The translations under genes were made by a program, and so were the position numbers. DNA of 42,186 bases from JABMMZ01 sp044377005 (GTDB lineage: Bacteria; Bacteroidota; Bacteroidia; NS11-12g; UBA955), in the NCBI GenBank assembly GCA_044377005.1, contig JBILJV010000016.1:1-42186 (forward strand), written 5' to 3'. Within the stretch, counting starts at the first letter, position 1. Each line of letters opens with the position of its first letter. This document shows positions 22,013 through 30,392 of this stretch, one piece after another. The notes under the pieces were generated by a model. It saw nothing but the letters and a program-made list of their open reading frames with translations, was not told the origin of the DNA and searched no databases.

Positions 22013-24412
22013 CTACCAAGCAGGGAACTTACTTGGCTGATATTGGTGCATCATGTTATAAATTGCTATAAAAATATCTTCTGCATTTGGCTTACTGAAA
22101 TAATCACCATCGGTACCATAAGCAGGACGATGTGCCTTTGCTGCTATTGACAATGGGGCAGAATCTAAATAATTATAACCCCCTTGAATTTCCAATACTT
22201 GTTGCATCATATAAGCGGTAGCACCTCCTGGTACATCTTCATCTATAAATACAATTTTGTTGGTTTTTTTCAAAGATTCTACAATCAAATGATTTACATC
22301 AAAAGGCAATAAGGTTTGCACATCTATCAATTCACAACTAATATCTAATTGTTGCAATTTTTGCATGGCATCTTGAATGATTCTAAGCGTACTTCCATAA
22401 CCTACTATAGTAACATCCGAACCTTCTTGTAATATTTCAGGAACTCCTAAAGGCACTGTAAATTCAGCAATATTTTGAGGTAATCTTTCTTTCAAACGGT
22501 AACCATTCAAACATTCAACTACGAGTGCAGGTTCGTCTGCTTGTAACAACAAATTATACATACCAGCTGCTTGAGTCATGTTTCTAGGCACACACACATG
22601 CATTCCTCTTACAGCATTTATAATCATGCCCATAGGTGAACCACTGTGCCAAATGCCTTCCAATCTGTGTCCACGTGTTCTGATAATCAAAGGTGTTTTT
22701 TGCCCACCTTTGGTTCTATATTGCATGGTGGCAATATCATCACTCATAATTTGAACGGCATACAACAAGTAATCCAAATATTGAATCTCGGCAATAGGTC
22801 GCAACCCTCTCATAGCAGCACCTATCCCTTGACCAATAATACTTAATTCTCTAATTCCTGTATCACTAACTCTGATTTCACCATATTTTTCTTGCATACC
22901 AGCAAAGCCTTGGTTCACATCCCCAATGGTTCCAACATCTTCTCCAAAAGCTAACACTCGTGGGTCTCGCTCCAAAGCAGCATCAAAACAAGCTAAAACA
23001 ACTTCCCTACCATCCACCAACTTATCATCGACGTAAATTGGTTTTACTTCGGTAATATTTAATGCACGATGAGCAGATTCACTGTGTAAATGAGAAGAAT
23101 AACGTTCAAAATTGTCAACTATAAATTGCTCATAAAATTGTTTTAAAGCAGTTCTTGCAGAAGAAGGTTGTTGAATAGTAGCAATTAACACTTGATTGAT
23201 AGCCATTCCAATGTCTTTGCGAATAGCATCTTTGGTTGACTGTAGTGTTTTTACAGCCTCAGCAGCACTTGGATGATCAACGGCATTAAGGTAATCTAAA
23301 ACAGATGCAATGTCTTTTTTTAATGGGGCTAAATAAGCTTCCCAAGCTTGTTTTTTGGCTTGGTTAACATAGTCAGTTGCTTCATTTTCTATTTCATCTA
23401 ATTCTTGTGCAGTTGCAATATTGGTTTCTTGCATCCATTCACGCATTTTTTTAATACAATCAAAATCTTGTTCCCATTGTAATCTTTCTTTTGATTTATA
23501 TCTTTCGTGTGAACCAGAGGTACTGTGACCTTGTGGTTGAGTTACTTCAGTAACGTGAATAAGAACAGGTCTGTGTAAAGTTCTAGAGTGTTCAACTGCT
23601 TCCTTGTACACTTGGCACAATTCGGCATAGTCCCACCCTTTTGCTTTGTAAATATCTACGCCAGGACCTAATTCATCGGTATGGAAACCGCTCAACAAAG
23701 CACTGATATTTTCCTTAGTAGTCTGGTACTTTGCGGGAACAGAAATTCCGTAAGCATCATCCCAAACACTCATCACCATAGGCACTTGCAATACACCTGC
23801 GGCATTCATCACTTCCCAAAAACCACCTTCGCTGGTACTGGCATTGCCGATAGTACCAAAAGCAACTTCATTTCCTTGATTAGAGAAATCGGTATATTGA
23901 TGTAATTCAGGATTTTGTTTGTATAATTTGGAAGCCAAAGCTAACCCAAGTAAACGGGGCATTTGTCCTGCAGTAGGAGAAATATCAGAACTTGAGTTGT
24001 AACGGTCTGTTTGCGGCAACCACTGTCCATTTTCATTTAACAATCTAGACCCAAAATGACCATTCATACTTCTACCAGCGCTGTTTGGTTCGGCTTGTAA
24101 ATCTGTGTGGGCATAGAGTTGAGCAAAGAAATTTTGAATGGTATTCATTCCTGTGGCAAACATAAAAGTTTGGTCACGGTAATAGCCACTTCTAAAATCA
24201 CCTTTTTGAAAAGCCTTAGCCATGGCAAGTTGAGCAACCTCTTTACCATCACCAAAAATGCCGAATTTAGCCTTCCCGGTTAACACTTCTTTTCTTCCAA
24301 TTAAACTGGCTTGTCTACTTTCGTAGGCTAGCTTATAATCGCTCAATACTTCTTTTTTAAATGCTTCAAAATCCATAGTCATTTTGTCTTTTGCAATTGG
24401 TTTAGACATCAT
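22013..24412 (-). CDS. Fused E1 alpha-beta subunit of a 2-oxoacid dehydrogenase complex
   Basis: A 799-aa thiamine-diphosphate enzyme. The alpha part (about 1-370) contains KFGIFGDGKEVAQLAMAKAF, FRSGYYRDQTFMF and the cofactor region GTIGNASTSEGGFWEVMNAA, then VMSVWDDAYGISVP. The beta part (about 465-795) contains VLAFGEDVGTIGDVNQGFAG, then EIRVSDTGIRELSIIGQGIG and the transketolase C-terminal EGSDVTIVGYGSTLRIIQ. It decarboxylates a 2-oxoacid and passes the acyl group to an E2 lipoyl domain. Pyruvate or branched-chain oxoacids are both possible, and no E2 or E3 gene is adjacent. Two ATGs start the frame (24412 and 24409). The second lies four bases after the promoter box and may be the true start. 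Confidence 0.9.
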   Translation of the reverse strand: MMSKPIAKDKMTMDFEAFKKEVLSDYKLAYESRQASLIGRKEVLTGKAKFGIFGDGKEVAQLAMAKAFQKGDFRSGYYRDQTFMFATGMNTIQNFFAQLYAHTDLQAEPNSAGRSMNGHFGSRLLNENGQWLPQTDRYNSSSDISPTAGQMPRLLGLALASKLYKQNPELHQYTDFSNQGNEVAFGTIGNASTSEGGFWEVMNAAGVLQVPMVMSVWDDAYGISVPAKYQTTKENISALLSGFHTDELGPGVDIYKAKGWDYAELCQVYKEAVEHSRTLHRPVLIHVTEVTQPQGHSTSGSHERYKSKERLQWEQDFDCIKKMREWMQETNIATAQELDEIENEATDYVNQAKKQAWEAYLAPLKKDIASVLDYLNAVDHPSAAEAVKTLQSTKDAIRKDIGMAINQVLIATIQQPSSARTALKQFYEQFIVDNFERYSSHLHSESAHRALNITEVKPIYVDDKLVDGREVVLACFDAALERDPRVLAFGEDVGTIGDVNQGFAGMQEKYGEIRVSDTGIRELSIIGQGIGAAMRGLRPIAEIQYLDYLLYAVQIMSDDIATMQYRTKGGQKTPLIIRTRGHRLEGIWHSGSPMGMIINAVRGMHVCVPRNMTQAAGMYNLLLQADEPALVVECLNGYRLKERLPQNIAEFTVPLGVPEILQEGSDVTIVGYGSTLRIIQDAMQKLQQLDISCELIDVQTLLPFDVNHLIVESLKKTNKIVFIDEDVPGGATAYMMQQVLEIQGGYNYLDSAPLSIAAKAHRPAYGTDGDYFSKPNAEDIFIAIYNMMHQYQPSKFPAW

Positions 24413-24413
24413 G

Positions 24414-24421
24414 CAAAAATA
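24414..24421 (-). promoter_or_regulatory. -7 promoter box (TATTTTTG) for the E1 fusion gene
   Basis: Minus-strand TATTTTTG matches TAnnTTTG. It is followed by one base and then ATGATG, so the second ATG is four bases downstream. This is one of the five boxes placed directly against a start codon. Confidence 0.45.
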
Positions 24422-24573
24422 AGATTAAAGGTCAATTTAGCAAAACTGAATTTAAGGGGTAAAAAACAAGTAGTTAGAACCTATTTTAACACCGCTTTAT
24501 TTCATTAAGAGCAGATGAAGTTTTATTAAAGTCATACTAGAAAAGTTGTGCACGGGGCTGGTGTAAAGAACTT

Positions 24574-25524
24574 TTATTCAGCATCTGTTTTAGCATTAGA
24601 TTCCAAATACTTTATCAATTTTTTTTCAATTCTTTGTTTAGCAGCATTTGGAATTTGGTGAAGAGAAATTTGATTTATTTCTTGGCTTGAGGTTGCTTTT
24701 TGATTGTACCACTTAGCTAATGTAGATTTTCCAAATTCATTTCTCCATACATAAACCTCATTTTCTTTTATTTGTTGCCATTGTATATCGTCAAAAGTAT
24801 TGTCAACTGTTACTTTAAAGTGAATCTTTTTACTTTCAATATTTGTAAAATTGACATAAAATTCAGACCAGCTGTGGTTGTTTTGTGCTACAACTTTCCC
24901 CTCAAATCCCAATGTTTTCAATAACGCTACAAAAGCCATTTCTCTTTCACTACACCATCCAAATGAAGAAAAGGTATCACAATCATTGGTAGTATATTGA
25001 GGATATTCAGACAATAAATCGGTCAAAAACAAATAAGGCGTTCGGTCTATATCCGCAAATGAATTATACTTAGAAAATGGAATGGGTGGTTTAATATTTT
25101 TAAGTAATGTGTTTGATTTAACGAAGTAAATGGAATGTCGGGGATTGTTAGGGACCCAATGCCAAAAATAAGGCATATCTAAAACTTTCGCTTGGGCGCA
25201 ATTATTAGCATTTTGGCAAGTAAACAAGTCATGGAGTAGTTGAAAAGTATAAAAATTTTGTTTAATTAAAGTATCTTTATTAGAAAGTTGAAAAGTTTGA
25301 CAAAACTCAATAAAAGAAGTTGAATCTTTTTGGTGATAATCTTTCCAATGATTAAGAATCAAAGCTTGAAAAAACTGAGGAATGGTAATTGAACTTAAGT
25401 ATTTATATTCCTTAATATAAGTTTGATTTACTGTAATAACTTTTGAAGATGAACTTGTTGATGAATAACAAGATTGAAACACAAAAGTTGACAAAATAAA
25501 GATATGTAAATGAATGTATTTAAT
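24574..25524 (-). CDS. Transglutaminase-like lipoprotein
   Basis: A 316-aa protein if it starts at ATT 25524. The encoded N-terminus, KYIHLHIFILSTFVFQSC after the initiator, is then a classic lipoprotein signal with Cys19 acylated. The only standard alternative, TTG at 25494, leaves just eight residues before the Cys. The core reads as a transglutaminase-type Cys-His-Asp triad: Cys191 (FGWCSEREMAFVALLKTLGF), His217 (NNHSWSEFYV) and Asp241 (KVTVDNTFD). Spacing and the LKTLGFEGKVV helix match that fold, used for peptide cleavage or cross-linking. The target is unknown. The protein is expected on a membrane surface. It lies upstream of, and parallel to, the E1 gene. Confidence 0.7.
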   Translation of the reverse strand: MKYIHLHIFILSTFVFQSCYSSTSSSSKVITVNQTYIKEYKYLSSITIPQFFQALILNHWKDYHQKDSTSFIEFCQTFQLSNKDTLIKQNFYTFQLLHDLFTCQNANNCAQAKVLDMPYFWHWVPNNPRHSIYFVKSNTLLKNIKPPIPFSKYNSFADIDRTPYLFLTDLLSEYPQYTTNDCDTFSSFGWCSEREMAFVALLKTLGFEGKVVAQNNHSWSEFYVNFTNIESKKIHFKVTVDNTFDDIQWQQIKENEVYVWRNEFGKSTLAKWYNQKATSSQEINQISLHQIPNAAKQRIEKKLIKYLESNAKTDAE

Positions 25525-25531
25525 AAATTGA

Positions 25532-25539
25532 CAAACGTA
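25532..25539 (-). promoter_or_regulatory. -7 promoter box (TACGTTTG) for the transglutaminase-like lipoprotein
   Basis: Minus-strand TACGTTTG matches TAnnTTTG exactly and lies seven bases before the proposed ATT start. Its expected transcription start is therefore at or next to that codon. Confidence 0.5.
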
Positions 25540-25646
25540 AATTGAATAAAATTATTATATCTGTTCATTATTATTATGTAGATAAGCCAAAGAACATTCT
25601 GAATTAAATTGTTACAAAAGTAGCGCATCACTTCCATAAAAAAGTG

Positions 25647-25654
25647 TAAATTTG
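25647..25654 (+). promoter_or_regulatory. -7 promoter box (TAAATTTG) for pruA
   Basis: An exact TAnnTTTG match, 21 bases before the pruA ATG at 25676. The TTG inside the box is in frame with pruA but is promoter rather than coding, which decides the start. Confidence 0.55.
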
Positions 25655-25675
25655 CAGTTCAAATTAATTGCAAAA

Positions 25676-27307
25676 ATGAACGGATTTTTTAAAATACCAA
25701 CCGCTATCAACGAAACTGTATTGGATTACGCAGCAGGAAGTAAAGAGAAATTAGAATTAAAAAAAGCTTTGGCGGAGGGTCGCAGCCAAGTAATAGATAT
25801 TCCAATGTACATAAATGGTAGAGAGGTAAGAACTGGAAAAACACAAGCAATATTTCCACCACATGACAGACACCATCAAATTGGCGTATTTCACCATGGG
25901 GATGCAGAGCATGTTCATTTAGCAATAGAGGCGGCACTTGCAGCCAAACCAATGTGGGAAAACATGCCTTGGGAACAGCGTGCTGCTATATTCCTTAAAG
26001 CGGCTGATTTATTAGCAGGTCCATACAGAGCAAAGATGAATGCTGCAACGATGTTAGGTCAGTCGAAAAATGCATATCAAGCCGAAATTGATGCTGCTTG
26101 TGAATTAATAGATTTTTTAAGATTCAATGTTCAGTACATGTCAGAAATTTATGCTGACCAACCTTCTGCAAACAGCAAAGGAATATGGAACAGATTGGAA
26201 CACCGCCCATTAGAAGGATTTACATTTGCACTTACTCCATTTAACTTTACGGCAATTGCTGCAAATTTACCAAGCAGTATGGCAATGATGGGTAATGTTG
26301 TCGTTTGGAAACCCGCCTTTACTCAAATTTATTCAGCCAAAGTCATTATGGATTTATTCAAAGAAGCGGGATTACCAGATGGTGTTATCAATATAGTTTA
26401 TACAGACGGTCCAACCACTGGAGATATCATTTTTAACCATCCTGATTTTGCTGGTTTACATTTTACTGGTTCAACAGGTGTATTCCGTTCAATGTGGAAT
26501 GCCATTGGTGCTAATATTCATAAATACAAAACCTATCCTCGCATTGTAGGCGAAACAGGTGGTAAAGATTTTGTATTGGTTCATGCAAGTGCAGATGTTG
26601 ATACGACTGTTGCTGCTTTGGCGCGTGGTGCTTTTGAATACCAAGGACAAAAATGTTCTGCTGCATCAAGAGCTTATATTCCAAGCAACTTATGGAATGC
26701 TATTAAAACCAAATTAGTAGAAGAAGTAAAATCAATGAAGGTTGGACCTACTGAAGATTTTACAAATTTTGTAAATGCAGTTATTGATGAAAAATCATTT
26801 GATAAATTAGCTGGTTATATTGACAACGCCAAACAAGACCCTAATGCTGAAATTATTGTTGGTGGCACCTATGATAAAAGTCAAGGTTTCTTTATTGACC
26901 CAACTATTATAGTGGCTCAAAATCCTCATTACGTCACCATGTGTGAAGAGTTGTTTGGACCTGTTTTGACATTATATGTTTACAATGAGAATGAATTTGA
27001 AAAAGCATTAGAATTAGTAAATACAACCAGTGAATATGCTTTAACAGGAGCTGTTATTGCACAAGACCGTTATGCAATTACTCAAGCTACTGAATATTTG
27101 AGACATGCCGCAGGTAATTTTTATATCAACGACAAACCTACTGGTGCAGTTGTGGGTCAACAGCCTTTTGGTGGCAGTAGAGCAAGTGGTACTAATGATA
27201 AAGCTGGAAGTAAAGCCAATTTGTTAAGATGGACTAGCACTCGCACTATCAAAGAAACTTTAGTGCCCGTAAAAGACTATCGTTATCCTTTTTTACAGGA
27301 ATCATAA
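25676..27307 (+). CDS. pruA: 1-pyrroline-5-carboxylate dehydrogenase
   Basis: A 543-aa aldehyde-dehydrogenase-family enzyme that oxidises pyrroline-5-carboxylate/glutamate semialdehyde to glutamate with NAD+, the last step of proline breakdown. Visible features are the NAD-binding PFNFTAIAANLPSSMAMMGN then VVVWKPA, GLHFTGSTGVFRSMW, the general base Glu293 (VGETGGKDFVLVH) and the nucleophile Cys327 (YQGQKCSAASRAYIP), 34 residues apart as in the family. EELFGPVLTLYVY and FGGSRASGTNDKAG are also typical. Length matches the free-standing P5C dehydrogenase, with no proline dehydrogenase domain attached. It is followed directly, with no gap, by the msrC gene. Confidence 0.95.
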   Translation: MNGFFKIPTAINETVLDYAAGSKEKLELKKALAEGRSQVIDIPMYINGREVRTGKTQAIFPPHDRHHQIGVFHHGDAEHVHLAIEAALAAKPMWENMPWEQRAAIFLKAADLLAGPYRAKMNAATMLGQSKNAYQAEIDAACELIDFLRFNVQYMSEIYADQPSANSKGIWNRLEHRPLEGFTFALTPFNFTAIAANLPSSMAMMGNVVVWKPAFTQIYSAKVIMDLFKEAGLPDGVINIVYTDGPTTGDIIFNHPDFAGLHFTGSTGVFRSMWNAIGANIHKYKTYPRIVGETGGKDFVLVHASADVDTTVAALARGAFEYQGQKCSAASRAYIPSNLWNAIKTKLVEEVKSMKVGPTEDFTNFVNAVIDEKSFDKLAGYIDNAKQDPNAEIIVGGTYDKSQGFFIDPTIIVAQNPHYVTMCEELFGPVLTLYVYNENEFEKALELVNTTSEYALTGAVIAQDRYAITQATEYLRHAAGNFYINDKPTGAVVGQQPFGGSRASGTNDKAGSKANLLRWTSTRTIKETLVPVKDYRYPFLQES

Positions 27308-27766
27308 ATGACAAATCAAGCTAAACAAGAGCTATACGAACAGCTTTTGATAGAAGCTGATGCAGTCATTGATAGTAATATTTCTTGGATTGGAAATGCA
27401 GCCAACTTATGTGCCTTAATTAATATTAAATTCAAGCATTGGTGGTGTGGCATATATTACGTAAACTCTAACAATAAACTTGAACTTGGACCTTTTGTGG
27501 GTCCTATTGCTTGCACTTTAATAGGGTATGGCAAAGGCGTGTGTGGTACAGCTTGGAAAGAGCAAAAAACCATTATTGTACCTGATGTTCATCAGTTCGA
27601 AGGACATATTGCTTGTTCTGCGGCTAGTAACTCAGAAATCGTTGTTCCTATATTCAAAAGCAAAACTACCGTTGCTGTGCTAGACATAGACAGTGTAGAA
27701 TTCAATACTTTCGATGAAACAGACCAATTTTATTTAGAGCAATTGGTAAAAAGGCTTCAATTTTAG
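27308..27766 (+). CDS. msrC: Free methionine-(R)-sulfoxide reductase (GAF domain)
   Basis: A 152-aa GAF-domain enzyme of the fRMsr family that reduces free methionine-R-sulfoxide using thioredoxin-type reductant. The three redox cysteines Cys69 (VGPIACTLIGYGKG), Cys79 (GVCGTAWKEQKT) and Cys103 (GHIACSAASNSEIVVPI) have the same 10- and 24-residue spacing as in the E. coli enzyme (84, 94, 118). The FVGPIAC and DVHQFEGHIACSAASNSE motifs are diagnostic. It starts at the base immediately after the pruA stop, so the two are co-transcribed. An oxidative-stress role fits a partner of proline catabolism, by inference. Confidence 0.93.
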   Translation: MTNQAKQELYEQLLIEADAVIDSNISWIGNAANLCALINIKFKHWWCGIYYVNSNNKLELGPFVGPIACTLIGYGKGVCGTAWKEQKTIIVPDVHQFEGHIACSAASNSEIVVPIFKSKTTVAVLDIDSVEFNTFDETDQFYLEQLVKRLQF

Positions 27767-27960
27767 CCTATTTAAAAAAAAAATGACGTTTTTTTATGGT
27801 ATAAAATGCTTAATAAGGGTTTTGTACTATTGGTATTTTTATTAATAAACGAATGTTTTTCAATATAATAAGTATTATTATAACTTTTTTATTTATTTTA
27901 AAATAGTACAAATTTATCATATAATTGTAGCACTAAATTACATTAACTAATTACAATTTT

Positions 27961-30312
27961 ATGAAAAACTATTTTTACAAGTATTGGACATTCCTATGCC
28001 TTTATTATTTTATTAGCTTCGACCACTTTATTTTTGGTCAGGTTGGATTTATGGGTACGGGTAATATTACAGGCAGTAATATTGATGTAAACACCCGCAC
28101 TTATTTAACATCAGATGCCACACTTGGAAATACATCTATTACTGTGAATAACAGTAGTTTATCTGGTTCGGTGTTTAGTGGCAATTTGTCATCTGGCGAT
28201 TTAATCTTAATTATTCAAATGCAAGGCGCTTCTATAAACATTGCGAATAATGCAAGTTATGGCGCTATTACGAATTACAATAGTTCGGGACTGTATGAAT
28301 TCAGATGTGTAAGCAGTGTACCCAATTCAACTACTATAAATTTTAATGTCCCCTTAGCAAATAACTATTCATCAAATGGTAAAACACAAGTGATTAGAGT
28401 TCCTAGATACTCTACATTTAATTTAGCAATTGGTAATTCGATAAGGCCAGCTGTCTGGAATGGGAACATTGGAGGAATAACAGTAATTGAAATTGGAGGT
28501 AATGGCACTATTAATGGCACAATTGATGCATCAGGCAGCGGATTTAGAGGAGGAGCTAATGACAATACAACACAGCCTGCAACAATGAATATTACCTCTT
28601 TTTATTCCAGCAATGTTGCAGATGGTGGAAGAAAAGGAGAGAGTATAGCAGGCGGTGATATTGATTATGATTCTTTGGGGGGAAGATATGGTAGAGGAGC
28701 ACCTGCTAACGGAGGTGGAGGTGGGAATTCACACAATGCTGGCGGGGGTGGAGGTGCAAATGGAGGAGTAATATCTGCTTGGAATGGATTGGGTAATCCA
28801 AATAATGGACCAACAGGTTGGACTACCGCTTGGAATTTAGAAGGTGGCACTTTTTCAGCTAACACATCATCAGGGGGTGGCAGAGGTGGTTATACTTTTT
28901 CATTAGATAATAGAAATGCATTAACAACCGGACCAGGAAATTCAAATTGGGGGGGAAACAGTAGAAGAAATTTAGGAGGATATGGAGGAAGACCATTGGC
29001 TTTTAGCAATACAAGAATATTTTTTGGAGGAGGAGGTGGCGCAGGTGATGGTAATAATTCAGCGGCAACAGGTGGTGCTAATGGCGGTGGAATGGTTTTA
29101 ATACTTTGTTATGGGAATTTAACTGGCAGTGGAATTATCACATCAAGTGGAGGAAACTCACCAAATACAATGGCAGGGCACAATGATGCTCCTGGTGGTG
29201 GTGGTGGTGGTGGCACTATCTTATTAAGTGTTAATGGCACAATAGGAAATACTTTAAACTTATATGCTAATGGCGGTAGTGGAGGTAATCAATTAATTAC
29301 TAATAATGAAGCAGAGGGACCAGGAGGAGGTGGCGGAGGCGGAACAATTTCTATCTCTAACGGGAATCCAACAAGAGTAGCAAATGGGGGAATTAATGGA
29401 ACTACAACTTCTCCTTCCTTAACTGAATTTACCGCTAATGGTGCCACTATAGGTGGCTCAGGAACAACCAATGGTATATTTAATGTTTCATCTATTATTG
29501 ACCAACCTATTTCGTCTGCAACAAGTTCTGATACTTATTGCGGACCATATGAATTACATGCACAATCTACGAGTGGACATTCTTCTGGAATATGGATAAT
29601 TGTCAATGGTTCGGGAGGTAGTATTAATGATATACATAATCCTAATGCCACCTTTACAGGCGATTCATTAACAACATACACCCTAATTTGGCAAATAGAC
29701 AATAATATATGTCAAACCATAAGAGATACCTTTATTTTAACGCCGTTTTGTATGCCTTTACCTATCAAATTAATTTCTTTTGAAGCCTATCAGATTTTAA
29801 ATCAGCATTATATAGAATGGCAAGTAGCCGATGAAAGGGACATAGCTAAATATGAAATTATGGTATCTTATGATGGCTTAAAATTTAATCAAATTGGAGA
29901 TATATCTGCATTAAATAACACCAATTCAATTACACACTATGATTTTATAAACACACAACATCTTGCTTCTAAGTCGACATATTACCAACTTAGTGTTACT
30001 GAAAACAGTGGAATGGTTTCCTTTAGTAAAATTATACAGTTAGAACACAGTAATACTCAAAATGGAATAAAGGCATTATATCCAAATCCCACTCAAAAAG
30101 TATTAAATTTATTGATACAGGGGCAATTACAAACGTATGAAACTATCTTAATTATTGATATTCAAGGAAAAACTATTCAAGAAATTGATTTAAGTCAATT
30201 TAGCGATCAATTAATAAAAATAAACACAGAAGAAATACAAAAAGGATTTTATAACATTCAATTAGTAAAAAAAAGTGGATTAAGGGTCCATTCAAAATTT
30301 GTAAAAAATTAG
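27961..30312 (+). CDS. Glycine-rich T9SS-secreted surface protein
   Basis: A 783-aa protein. Its signal peptide ends FDHFIFGQ. Residues 30-200 are beta-rich (SGDLILIIQMQGASINIANN, GGITVIEIGGNGTINGTIDA). Residues about 195-510 carry many poly-Gly runs (NGGGGGNSHNAGGGGGANGG, PGGGGGGGTI). A linker, MPLPIKLISFEAYQILNQHY, precedes the type A sorting domain ALYPNPTQKVLNLLIQGQL, ending with GFYNIQLVKKSGLRVHSKFV. It should be exported through the T9SS and anchored at the surface. An extended adhesive or matrix role is inferred from composition. It is monocistronic, with a 194-base upstream gap in which I see no perfect TAnnTTTG box. Confidence 0.87.
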   Translation: MKNYFYKYWTFLCLYYFISFDHFIFGQVGFMGTGNITGSNIDVNTRTYLTSDATLGNTSITVNNSSLSGSVFSGNLSSGDLILIIQMQGASINIANNASYGAITNYNSSGLYEFRCVSSVPNSTTINFNVPLANNYSSNGKTQVIRVPRYSTFNLAIGNSIRPAVWNGNIGGITVIEIGGNGTINGTIDASGSGFRGGANDNTTQPATMNITSFYSSNVADGGRKGESIAGGDIDYDSLGGRYGRGAPANGGGGGNSHNAGGGGGANGGVISAWNGLGNPNNGPTGWTTAWNLEGGTFSANTSSGGGRGGYTFSLDNRNALTTGPGNSNWGGNSRRNLGGYGGRPLAFSNTRIFFGGGGGAGDGNNSAATGGANGGGMVLILCYGNLTGSGIITSSGGNSPNTMAGHNDAPGGGGGGGTILLSVNGTIGNTLNLYANGGSGGNQLITNNEAEGPGGGGGGGTISISNGNPTRVANGGINGTTTSPSLTEFTANGATIGGSGTTNGIFNVSSIIDQPISSATSSDTYCGPYELHAQSTSGHSSGIWIIVNGSGGSINDIHNPNATFTGDSLTTYTLIWQIDNNICQTIRDTFILTPFCMPLPIKLISFEAYQILNQHYIEWQVADERDIAKYEIMVSYDGLKFNQIGDISALNNTNSITHYDFINTQHLASKSTYYQLSVTENSGMVSFSKIIQLEHSNTQNGIKALYPNPTQKVLNLLIQGQLQTYETILIIDIQGKTIQEIDLSQFSDQLIKINTEEIQKGFYNIQLVKKSGLRVHSKFVKN

Positions 30313-30367
30313 TCGCAATAGAGATTTTAAACATTGAAACGAGAGGGTTATTACCAAAACATTTTAT

Positions 30368-30375
30368 TACCTTTG
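30368..30375 (+). promoter_or_regulatory. -7 promoter box (TACCTTTG) for uvrA
   Basis: An exact TAnnTTTG match, 17 bases before the GTG start at 30393, giving a leader of about ten bases. No LexA-like palindrome was noticed around it. Confidence 0.55.
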
Positions 30376-30392
30376 CCTGTTAGAGATTTATT

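Noticed and set aside
27773..27800. A7/T7 inverted repeat downstream of msrC as a terminator
   Set aside because: The stem is only A-T pairs and the region is A/T-rich throughout, so it is too weak to call.
28690..29350. Repeated GGN-rich blocks as a possible CRISPR or tandem-repeat array
   Set aside because: Spacing is irregular and the blocks encode glycine runs in frame. There are no constant repeats with unique spacers.
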